A DNA stretch of 64,000 nt from Tetrapyrgos nigripes. Taxonomy: Eukaryota; Basidiomycota; Agaricomycetes; Agaricales; Campanellaceae. Of the stretch, positions 34,276-45,110 are shown piece after piece. The position numbers and the translations under genes are program-made. The stretch covers positions 1 through 64,000 of the forward strand of contig JAACJM010000328.1 of NCBI GenBank assembly GCA_013368315.1, given 5' to 3'. Numbering within the stretch: the first letter of the stretch is position 1; each line of letters starts with the position of its first letter. The notes beneath the pieces are model-generated. The model had not been told where the DNA came from and did not search any database. It saw only the letters and a program-made list of their open reading frames with translations.

Positions 34276-35764
34276 AGTCAAATTTTTGAAGATAGTGAAG
34301 GTGTACAAAAGGTATACAAAATGTGGGGAGGTGCTGTGACAGTGCTGTGAGCTTGTGAAGAATATCATTGTCGTGAAGGTGTCACAAAAGTGTCATGAAG
34401 GTATCGTGAAAGTGTTGCAAAGGTGTCATGAAGATGTCATGAAGATGTCATGAAGGTGTCGTGAAGGTGTCGCAAAGGTGTCGCAAAGGTGTCATGAAGG
34501 TGTCATGAAGGTGTCGTGAAGGTGTCGTGAAGGTGTCATGAAGGTGTTGCAAAGGTGTTGCAAAGGTGTCATGAAGATGTCGCCAAAGGTGCCATGAGGG
34601 TGTTGCAAAGGTTTGGTGAAGGTATCATGAAGGTATTGGGAAGGTGTCATGAAGGTATTGTGAAGATGTTGCAAAGGTATCAGGAAGGTGTTGTGAAGTT
34701 ATCATCAAGGTGTCATGAAGATGTCAGAAAGGTATCGGAAAGGTGTTGTGAAGACATTGTGTCATGGTGAAGGTGTTGCGAAAATGTCATGGAGGTAGCA
34801 TGAGGGTATTGTGAAGGTATCGGGAAGGTGTCGCAAAGGTGTCATGAAGATGTCATGAAGGTGTCGTGAGGGTGTTGCAAAGGTTTGGTGAAGGTAGCAT
34901 GAAGGTATTGGGAAGGTGTCATGAAGGTATCATGAAGATGTTGCAAAGGTATCGGTAAGGTGTTGCAAAGGTATTGTGAATGTGTCATGAAGATGTCATG
35001 AAGGTGTCATGAAGGGGTTGCAAAGGTGTCACAAAGGTGTCGTGAAGGTATCGCAAAGGTGTCATAAAGATGTTGCAAAGGTATCGTGAAGGTATTGAGA
35101 AGATGTCAGGAAGGTATCAGGAAGGTGTCATGAAGATGTCATGAAGGTGTCGTGAAGGTATCAGGCAGGTGTCGTGAAGGTATCCTGAAGGTATGGGGAA
35201 GGTGTTGTGAAGGTATGGGGAAGGTGTTGTGAAGGCATTGGGAAGGTGTCTGAAGGTATTGTGAAGGTGTGGTGAAGGAGTGTCATGAAGATGCCGTGAA
35301 GGGGTCATGAAGGTGTCATGAAGGTGTTGCAAAGGTTTTGTGAAGGTGTCATGAAGGTATTGGGAAGGTGTCATGAAGGTATCATGAAGGTGTTATGAAG
35401 ATGTCACGAAGGTATCGTGAAAGTGGCATGAAGGTGTCATGAAGGTAGCATGAAGGTGTTGTGAAGGGGTTGCAAAGGTGTCATGAAGATGTCGTGAAGG
35501 TGTCATGAAGGTGTTGCAAAGAAGATATTGTGAAGGTGTTATGAAGATGTCATGAAGGTATTGTGAAGGTGTCACAAAGGTGTTGCAAAGGTGTTGTGAA
35601 GGGGTCAGGAAGGTGCCATGAAGATGTCATGAAGGTGTCATGAAGGTGTTGCAAAGGTTTCGTGAAGGTGTTCTGAAGGTGTCCTGAAGGTGTGGTGAAG
35701 GGGTGTCGTGGTGAAGGTGTTGCGAAGATGTTGTGAAGGTATCGTGAAGGTGCTGTGAAGGTAC

Positions 35765-36797
35765 CTTTTTGCCACCGACATCTTCATGACACCTTCACGA
35801 TACCTTCATGATACCTTCACGATTACTTCCCGATACCTTCATGACACCTTCACAAAACCTTTATGACATCTTTATGACACCTTCACAAAACCTTTATGAC
35901 ATCTTTATGACACCTTCGTGACCCCTTCACGACACCTTCACGACACCTTCATGACATCCTCATGACACAACATTTCTGGTGCCCGGCTTCAGGCTTTCAC
36001 TGTGAAGTCTAGTCATACTGGCGAGCATCACGTCTCTATCCAAGGCACTGATCAGCAGATTGGTGAGACTCTCATAGGCCTCGATAAACATCTCATGTGC
36101 AAGTGGGTACGTGGCGCTCTTCTGATGGACCTATTCCTGCTCCTCCACTGGCTACCTCTGCACCAGTCCAGTCAACCCACCTGTGCCTGCTGTTGACATT
36201 TCCAGTGCTGCAGGTCCTTGCACTGGCCAGCTCCCTGTTGACGCTATGCTCCTCATAGGCACCTTCAGTTGTGATGGCCTCTCCAATACCCTCCATGATG
36301 ACAGCTGCTTCCACTACCTCTTTGACCCCATCCTCTTGGTCTCTCAGCAGTCTGATGAATGTGGGCGCTCTGGCCTCAACTGTGTGGTCAAGAGACAGTG
36401 TACAGACAGCCCGGAGGGTGAAGGTGCATGCAGGTGTTGGAGAGGTGTCTGAAGGTATTGTGAAGGTGTCATGAATATGTTGTGAAGGTGTTGTGTAGGT
36501 GTTGTGAAGGTGTTGCAAAGGTGTCATGAAGGTGTTGCAAAGGTATCGGGAAGGTGTTGTGAAGGTATGGTGAAGGTATCAGGAAGGTGTTGTGAAGGTA
36601 TCGTGAAGGTCTCATGAAGGTAAGGTGTTGTGAAGGTATCATGAAGGTGTCATGAAGGTGTCATGAAGGTGTCGTGAAGGGGTCACAAAGGTGTCATAAA
36701 GATGTCATGAAGGTTTTGTGAAGGTGTTGCAAAGGTTTTGTGAAGGTGTTGTGAAGGTATTGTGAAGGTGTCATAAAGATGTCGGTGGCAAAAAGGC
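35765..36797. repeat. Nested inverted insert within the minisatellite
   Basis: The junction ttttgccaccgacatctt at about 35765-35782 is answered by the inverse at about 36777-36794 (gatgtcggtggcaaaaa). Minisatellite orientation flips at both junctions. The insert has its own short minisatellite arms and a unique core of about 440 bp. Confidence 0.8.
35985..36425 (-). other. Unique core sequence, possible captured exon
   Basis: The only non-repetitive part of the minisatellite block. On the minus strand it is open from the repeat edge to 36093 and reads VEARAPTFIRLLRDQEDGVK and EVVEAAVIMEGIGEAITTEG, helical and charged and unlike the flanking repeat. The plus strand also has an open frame. I cannot name a parent gene. 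Confidence 0.4.
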
Positions 36798-38780
36798 ACC
36801 TTCACAGCACCTTCACGATACCTTCACAACATCTTTGCAACACCTTCACCATGACACCCCTTCACCATACCTTCAGGACGTCTTCAGAACACCTTCAAAA
36901 AACCTTTGCAACACCTTCACGACCCCTTCATGACACCTTTGCGACACCTTCATGATACCTTCATGACATCTCCATAACACCTTCCCAATACCGTCATGAC
37001 ACATTCACAAAACCTTTGCAACACCTTCACGACACCTTCATGACACCTTCATGACACCTTTGCAACCCCTTCACAACACCTTTGTGACACCTTTGTGACC
37101 CCTTCATGACATCTTCATGACACTCCTTCACCATACCTTCACGACATCTTCATGACAATCTTTATGACACCTTTGCAACCCCTTCACAACACCTTTGTGA
37201 CACCTTTGTGACCCCTTCATGACATCTTCATGACACTCCTTCACCATACCTTCACGACATCTTCATGACAATCTTTATGACACCTTTGCAACCCCTTCAC
37301 GACACCTTTGTGACACCTTTGTGACCCCTTCATGACATCTTCATGACACTCCTTCACCATACCTTCACGACATCTTCATGACACCTTCACAATACCTTCA
37401 GACACCTTTCCAACACCTTCACAACACCTTTCCCATACCTTCACAACACCTTCCTGATACCTTCATGACACCTTCATGACATCTTCATGACACCTTCCCA
37501 ATACCTTCCCAGCATCTTCTCAATACCATCATGACACCTTCCCAATACCTTCACAATACCTTCACGACCTCTTCACAACAACATCTTCATGACATCTTCA
37601 TGACACCTTCACAATACCTTCACAACACCTTCATGACACCTTCACAACACCTTCATGACATCTTCATGACACTTTCACAATGCCTTCACAACACCTTCCT
37701 GATACCTTTGCAACATCTTCACAATACCTTTACAACACCTTTCCAATACCTTCATGCTACCTTCACCAAACCTTTGCAACACCCTCATGACACCTTCACA
37801 ACACCTTAGCGACACCCTCCCAATACCTTCATGACACCTTCACGCTACCTTCACAACACTTTTCCAATATGTTCCTGACACCTTCACGACCCCTTCACAA
37901 CACCTTCATGACATCTTCATGACACCTTCACAATACCTTCACAACACCTTCCCGATACCTTTGCAACATCTTCACGATAACTTTGCAACACCTTCCCAAT
38001 ACCTTCATGATACCTTCCAAACCTTTGCAACACCCTCACAACACCTTCACAACACCTTCCTGATACCTTCACGCTACCTTCATGACACCTTCATGACACC
38101 TTCACGATACCTTCACAACACCTTCCCAATACCTTTGCAACATCTACATGATACCTTCTTGACACCTTCCCAATACCTTCATGATACCTTCACCAAACCT
38201 TTGCAACACCCTCACGGCACCTTCGGCGACATCTTCATGACATCTTTGCAACACCTTTGCAACACCTTCATGACACCTTCACAACACCTTCACAACACCT
38301 TCATGACACCTTTGCGACACCTTTGCGACACCTTCACAACACCTTCATGACATCTTCACAATACCTTCATGATACCTTCACAAAACCTTCACAAAACCTT
38401 TGCAACACCTTCACCACACCTTCACCACACCTTCACCACACCTTCACCACACCTTCACCACACTTTCACCACACCTTCCCAACACCTTCCCAATACCTTC
38501 ACAACACCTTCACACTACCTCCACAACATTTTCATGACCCCTTCACCATGACACCCCTTCACCACACCTTCACGATGTCTTCACAACACCTTTCCAATAC
38601 CTTCCTGACACCTTCATCACACCTTCACGAAACCTTCATGACATCTTCATGACACCTTTGCGACCCCTTCACAACACCTTTGGGACACCTTCACAAGCTC
38701 ACAGCACCATCACACCACCTCCCCGCATTTTGTATACCTTTTGTACACCTTCACTATCTTCAAAAAATTTGACTTGTGAT

Positions 38781-39764
38781 TCCATAAATCTACAGTAAGA
38801 CTTGCACTCTTACACTATCATTTTATGAACTCCTGTCTCTATATATATCTTATGTAAGTCTATATGATTTACCCAAGATTTATGGAATACCTGCTATTCA
38901 ATAAATTTAAAATAATTCCCCTTGACTTACAGGGGTCATACTTTAACTCTTTCAGCATATCCAGGATACTATATGTATTCCATCTTGGTGTAAGACTTTT
39001 CTGTGAACTTATGACATTCTATGGAAATATTTTGGATTCCATAAAGCTTCCATAATACACCTGATTTTATTGATCCATTTCTGTTACCATTTTGTCACTC
39101 AGTAAATCTATCATAAATACAATGACAATTTCTTGTGATTTACTATAGCTTTTAATCTCATAAATCTTCTGTAAAACTGGCCAGTCTTACTATATGACAT
39201 ACTGTGACCATGTGTCACATCAAGATATCTCTGTATATCTTAATGGTATTATGCTATGTCTTACTGTGACAGAATGTCACATTGAAAAATCCTAGTAATA
39301 CAACTTGATTTACAGAATCCTTATGGAACTGTTGTGAAATTTTTGCTTTTCTGTAATACTTCTGTAATACTTCTGTAATACACAGAGATATACAATTGAT
39401 TGGCACTAAGTAAGTCTTTAGTAATGTCATAGTATGACAGTGTATTTACAGTATTTCATTTGTGTAAGTCTTCTATAAATCCAGGCTGTATTACTCTATG
39501 ACATACTGTGACTCTGTGTCACAACAAAATGGTTTTGTATTTCTCAATGGTATTGTAGTATGTATTCCTGTGACAGAATCTCACATAGAAAGACCCCAGT
39601 AATACACCCTGACTTACAGAAACCTTATGGAATTGCTGTGAAATTTTGGGTTTAACATAATACTTCCATAATACATGGGGATTTACAAACTGATTGGCAC
39701 TGAGTAAGTCTTCAGTAATATCACAGTATGACGATGTATTTACGGGTATTTGCATCCAGTGATT
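38781..39764. repeat. AT-rich spacer with a diverged tandem duplication
   Basis: Two related blocks of about 260-300 bp, near 39180-39440 and 39485-39740, share phrases such as atgacatactgtga, actgtgacagaatgtcaca, ttgattggcactaagtaagt and gtaatgtcatagtatgaca. No coding sequence seen. Confidence 0.65.
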
Positions 39765-40495
39765 CCTGTACTCCAAGCACTGATACGCAATATCCAATTA
39801 CCCATCATCCAACGCTCAACGGTATAACCCACTAGTCTCACACATACAACCATGGGATAAGGACAGAACGAGAAAGAAGAAACAAAACATAAGTAGGAAG
39901 GAGAATAAGCAACAAGGGGGGAAAAGGAAGTAAACAAAAAGAGAAGAAAGAAAAAAGAAGAACCGAGAAGTATAAAACCGACAAATGAACAGCAAGAGTG
40001 GAGGCAGAAGCAGAAGCTGCACCACCGTATGCGACCGTCAACAGCAGTGAAACCACGGGTATAAACACCTGCCCCCGCAAACATATTCATATAAATGAAT
40101 ACCAACTCTCTGCCAAAGTCACATAGTTTGATGTGCCTATAATGGAAAATGACGAGTTGGAGGTTTCGATGTCTTTTTCGTGGTCTATTTTCTTGTGAAA
40201 TGTAAGGGGGGAGGGAAAGGGAGAGCAAGGAGGGGGGAAGGGGGGGACTAAGACGATGGAGGGCAGAGCAATGCGCAAAGAGAGAGGAAAAGAAAGAACA
40301 GTAGTTATCGACGAAGTCAACAGCAGCGAGAGAGGAGGGAAAAAGACGCCGAAAACAGGAAATGTGACAAGTAAGAATGAAAGAATGAAAGAAAATTAGC
40401 CGCAGTTAAGGTGCGAGATGGGAGGGAGAAATGGTAGAAGGATGCCAAACCGTGGAAAAGGCGGAAGAAACCAAAAACCTTAGAAGTCATGCAAG

Positions 40496-41136
40496 TGTCG
40501 CGAGAGAAAATAACCTAACAACGAAACACTTTAGGACCAAGGTAAGTCTCAGAAAGCGTGCGTGAAGGCTTGTGGTACTGATTTATCAAATATAGTCGCT
40601 GAGAGGCGAAGATACTCGAATCAGAGAGAGTAAGAGATAGAGGGAGACGAAGGACTTTCTTAGGAAAGAGTTGAGTAGGGCTGAGTAGAGTTGAGGGGTA
40701 GAGTTGAGCTGAATACTGTGAAGTTCGGTGAATATGACTTGTATTTCGGGTATTCCTACAACATATTTATACTTGAAGCTGTAGTAGATTAATGAAATAT
40801 CAAAGGCGATGTAGAACACGAAATCGAGAAAGAAACTCGTAAGAGAAACGTGAAACTCGTAAGGTCTAAACGTGCAACTCGTAAGATGAATAAAACTTAA
40901 CTACATATGAAGAAAAACCTGTAAGAAGTATGAAAAGAACATGATAAAGGCATTCAAGAGAAATGAAGATCTTCGGATCTTACTGTAGGTACCTGGATAC
41001 ATATGAATTAGAAGAAACTAGACGACCAGTCATGAAATGAAGAAAAAGGTAAGGACGCAAGAATTTCCATAACCGACGTGAATAGGGGAAGTGACCTCAT
41101 CGAGTACTTCGTGCTAATACGCAACTTAGCACTACA
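40496..41136. mobile_element. Solo LTR with 5-bp target duplication
   Basis: 641 bp, starting tgtcgcgagag and ending agcactaca (TG...CA), flanked by exact gcaag repeats at 40491-40495 and 41137-41141. Units 1, 2 and 4 keep the uninterrupted site in the module B hinge region. No internal coding sequence, so a solo LTR left by LTR-LTR recombination is the simplest reading. It is unrelated in sequence to the LTR at 60986. Confidence 0.85.
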
Positions 41137-43413
41137 GCAAGATGAGACCCACCTCAATCCACTCCATACACATACGTATATTCGGGTCTTGCAGGTATGC
41201 TCCGTACGACGCAATGATCCAGCTTCCATTGGTGACGTTATTCTTGGAGTGCAAGTATGAAGTAGAGACTATTTTACTATGAACTATGTACCATCCGACA
41301 TCTCGTTTTAAGTTTACCCCTATTCATTCGTGGCTTGACGCATCGCCAACAGCGAAGCCAACACCAAAGACCATTGCCATCCCCAATCCAGGAATAGGAG
41401 TATGGGAGGATCGAAGAGAAATAGATATAGACGTAAAGAAATTACAAAGCAGAGAAAAGAAAAGAAGAAAAAAGAATAGAATAAAAACAGAACTTTGTGC
41501 GGAAGACAGAAAAGCATCGGGACCGTCCGTGGCTGACAAAAACTAGCAGAAGCATTAACATCAACAATATTACTGCCGACATCAGCGCCGGTAGTATCAT
41601 CACCATAGTCGACACTGGAACCAGACCCGAAGCTATGCTCAGCACTTGATAACGAAGCTCCAAAACCCAACACTAATACTCGCATCTTCAGCTCGTGAAC
41701 CCAACCTCCCCTTCACCCTTCTTTTACCCTCCTTCACTACTTTGACACCCAATGCCTGACCCCCGCCCCCCCTTTCAAAAAAGAAAAGAAGAAAGAAAGA
41801 AAGAAAAGTACACCACTCCAACCCCAAACCCCACCCTTCGCAACAAAGACGAACCTCGAAAAGCAATTGAAACTCGAACTCACACCTGAAACCAGACCAA
41901 CCCCACCCTTCACAAAAACCCCAAACCACGCCCCCCGAAACTCCAAGAGGAAGGAAAACGAAAACTAGGGTTGATACAAACACTCTTCCCCCCAAACATA
42001 TTCGCGAAAACTCTTCACTAGCTTCTCCGCTGACACCAGGGTTGCATGGTGCAATGTTTTCGGAGAAGGAGAGGATGTTGGAGGGGGGCACGGCAGGCAA
42101 AGCAGCGCGCAAAGAGAGAAGAAAAAGAAAGAACAGTAGTTAGCGACGACGTCAACGGCAACGAGAGAGCGGGGGGGAAAGCCATGGAAAACAGAAACAA
42201 TAAATTGAGAACCAAAGAGAATTAGCCGTAGTCATAGCCATGTTGTAGCCATGGCTGTGTACATAGACATAGACGTAAAGCCAAGGAAACTCACCGTGAT
42301 GTATAACCCCATCCTACATGAAATCTGAACCCTCCGAGACACTCTGCGCAATCCCCCTCACCATGTTGATCGGGGTATGCCCTCGGAGCGGGGAGGTGGA
42401 TTCATAGAGTCGAAGGAGCCTGGTTATAAATAAGCCAGTCAGCATTGAAAACGTAAAACGAAAACACGAAAACACAAGACATAAACGGTGACATCAAAGG
42501 AACAAGAGGGGAGGGAGAAATGCGAGAAAGACATGAAACGGCGCAAATGGCGGAAGAAAGCAAAAACCTGGAAACCGTGCGAGAAGAGACACCCACCTCA
42601 ATCCCACTCCATGCATATAAATATGTTCGGCTCTTGCAGATATGCTCCGCAAGACTGCGCCATTAACTTTGGTTTTGGAGTGCTTTGTGCATATATGAAA
42701 AATGCGGAGTTCTCGGCGGAGTTGTTTGCAAATTTGAAGTTTTGCATTTCCGAGGACAATCCGTTTGAGAGCGGGAAGGGGAAGGAGATAATGAGGAGGT
42801 GGGGAGTGATAGGGGAGAGGTTGAGAGGAAGGGTGGACAGAGATAAGGGTACGAGGGTCAGTATTTGCATTGACACGAGAGGAGGAAAGGACGAGCGAAG
42901 AAAGGAAGAAAGAAGACGAGACAAAGAAACGAAACGAAAACGAAAACGAAAACGAGCTACGCCAAAGGGTCCCGCTGATACTGACAATGCCAGCATGACT
43001 CGGACAAGACACCAATATCCCACTCCCAAGCCGGACCCCCCGACCTCAACGACAACTGTGACCGGTCAGCCGGTCACCCCCACAGCACCAGCATGATACC
43101 GAAAGACATTTCCAACCCCAAGCCCCCAACCTGTAGCCCCAGTGTTCCAACAATGCAATACCCACAAATCCAACACGGCCCGGCCGCCTACTCCCAACTG
43201 GACAACGACCCAAGCCCAGCTTGCCACTTCCAACCTCCTCCACTCCTCAACCAGCCATAAACACTCAAAACCACTCGTCGATGAAAAAAGAATACAAGAA
43301 GATAAACACCCACCTTCTTGGCCAACGCCATGTCCATCTCTATAGGCTTCACCATCCCCTCCGTGGTTTGCATAGGTCGTTAGGATTGTTGGGGTGAGGT
43401 GGAGGGTCTACAG

Positions 43414-44009
43414 TAGGGAATAGCACGGGTTGGCGGGTAAGTGACGGGTCGCGGGGACAGGGTATGGCGGGGACGGGGACGGGTTGGCTTATCTCATCCC
43501 GCTCCAAACCCGCGACCCGCCACACGGGTAAACCAACCCGCCGCCTGCTAGGAGGTGGCCGCACCGGCATAATCATCTCAACTGTACAGTCAATGTTATA
43601 CCAGACTCGTAGGTATGTAGATCTTAGAAAAATTTGATACACAGAAAAATCTTCTTTGTTGAAAGAAATGCGACCTGACTCACCCATTCCCGAAAACCTT
43701 CAGACGAAAAACAAGAAATGCAAGTCTATTGCGACAGCCAGAGCCAATGGCAAAAATCCTATTGACTCAGCTATTTCATTTCAAAGAGCAAGGACGCAGA
43801 GGATGTTGAAATGCCTGAAGGATACGACAATATTTAATTAGGTGTACTAAGTGATATGTATATGTACATATATACCCGTGAACCCGCGGGTTTTGCTCTG
43901 GACCCGTATGCCCCGTCGTTACCCTTGACCCGTGAAGGCGGGACGGGAATCGACGGGTACGGGGACGGGTCAGAATTTTTTCCCCGCGGGATCCCCGTGC
44001 TGTTCCCTA
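43414..44009 (+). mobile_element. hAT internal-deletion derivative, 596 bp
   Basis: Ends tagggaatagcacgggt and ...ctgttcccta, flanked by exact gtctacag at 43406-43413 and 44010-44017. Unlike the other short relatives it keeps transposase pieces. A frame at 43671-43841 reads MRPDSPIPENLQTKNKKCKS, matching the first exon of the hAT transposase (8868-9006). It then joins directly to ...AEDVEM and a degenerate terminal stretch, matching its last exon. The middle of the gene is deleted. Confidence 0.92.
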
Positions 44010-44914
44010 GTCTACAGAGAGGTGAGAAGGGGGCGGGAGCAGAGGGAGGCAGGTATGAAGAGAAAAATAGGAAGGGGACAGGGGACAAGGGAGCGGGGCA
44101 GAGGAAGAGATGCAACATTATCATAATGTACGCGTCCTTGGAACCCAACGCCTTGTAGTACAATTTTGTCTTCTTGAAAGGTGGTTTGGGGACTTTTTCT
44201 GAGGAGGCGGATGGGTAGAGATGAGGGAGACATCGAAGTCGACGTGGGTGTGAATACACTGGTGACGTGGCCTTCTTCCATTCCCCTCTCCCTCAGTCTC
44301 GGTCTCTGTCCCATAATCTTCCATCAATACTCTCGCCTCTTTCTTCCTAATCCTCGAGGGTAATCGTAGCCTGGGAGTCTGAGACCACCACGCCTGCTAC
44401 TGCCAATGCCGTGGCCATGTCCGTGTCCATTAGCGTGAGACGAATGCATAGGGGGTGCGTCTGGATGAGAAGATGCAGAAGGAGAAGGCGACCCGGAGGA
44501 GATAAGTAATGCGGAAAGGGATTCTATTAGCGTTGGCGTTGTCGCAAGGATTGGGAGGAAGAGGTAGTAACGGCGTGTATGTAATTGTAGACTGCAGGAC
44601 CTGGTGGCTGTGCAAGTTCGTGACTGATGAGAGTGGCAGTCAAAAGTACGCCTGAATGCACCTTAGACCACCCAGTCTCACGTCCCAAGCCCAGATCCCG
44701 GAAACGCATTGAAGTCGCCAAAAAGTCCGCTTGAGGCGTGCTAACTCCGAGTACATTTCACTACATGCTTAAGCAGACTTCTGCGCAGGAAACCTCTAGA
44801 AAGCGAGTCTTAGTGCAGCAATTTGTAACGTGTGAGAAGGGCTCATTTGGGACTTACTATAGCAATAAACAAGACACTTACTCATGCTGATGGTAATACT
44901 GTTATAAATCACAT

Positions 44915-44920
44915 TTTATT
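44915..44920 (-). terminator. Putative poly(A) signal of NLR3
   Basis: AATAAA on the minus strand, about 190 bp after the stop codon, in the same context as at NLR1 and NLR2. Confidence 0.5.
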
Positions 44921-45110
44921 GATCACAAATGGACGTACTTAACAAAGCAAAGTGCTACGTTGTAGAGATTGCACCATTTTACTAACCATGAAACTTCAAA
45001 AGAGTAAGTATAGAATGACTGGATCAGCTATATATGACTCGGAGGGCAATACTACATGCTATCACAGAGAATTCTGGTTTGTGCATTCACTGAGCAACTT
45101 CGGCGAGACT

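Larger units (their letters stand above)
34270..38780. repeat. 11-bp minisatellite block with inverted terminal repeats
   Basis: About 4.5 kb made almost wholly of variants of an 11-bp unit (gaaggtgtcat and relatives such as aaaggtgttgc). Units run in one orientation at 34290-35760 and 36430-36795 and in the other (atgacaccttc) at 35775-35970 and 36797-38710. The outer ends are inverse copies of each other for about 90 bp (34270-34362 against 38690-38780), starting atcacaagtcaaat and containing gtacaaaaggtatacaaaat. Because 11 is not a multiple of 3, all frames read the same 11-residue cycle (TPSQYLHNTFM), which explains the long open frames. The whole block is a giant imperfect hairpin. Confidence 0.92.
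39765..44760 (-). pseudogene. MAPKK-like decayed unit 3
   Basis: Downstream of NLR3 on the same strand. Module A hinge near 42645-42600, PSNIL/GVSGE near 42090-42020, module B hinge near 41200-41155, and the module B stretch with LCDF near 40130 followed by GRELVFIY, where units 1 and 4 keep GVSGE or GVNGE. Two transposons interrupt it: a solo LTR (40496-41136) and a hAT deletion derivative (43414-44009). Like the other units it has frameshifts and lost catalytic residues (NPG in place of DFG in module A). Confidence 0.6.

Noticed and set aside
34362..35760. CRISPR-like regular repeats
   Set aside because: Units are 11 bp, adjacent and variable, with no spacers, and the genome is eukaryotic.
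34490..38660. Many long open frames rich in HDTF/HNTF repeats in the minisatellite (for example 37919-38350)
   Set aside because: An 11-bp repeat without a stop is open in all frames and always yields the same 11-residue cycle. The reading frame reflects repeat length, not selection.
36797..38710. Minisatellite as a centromere or replication origin
   Set aside because: No evidence in sequence beyond repetition. Size and transposon-like inverted ends fit a mobile or fold-back structure better.
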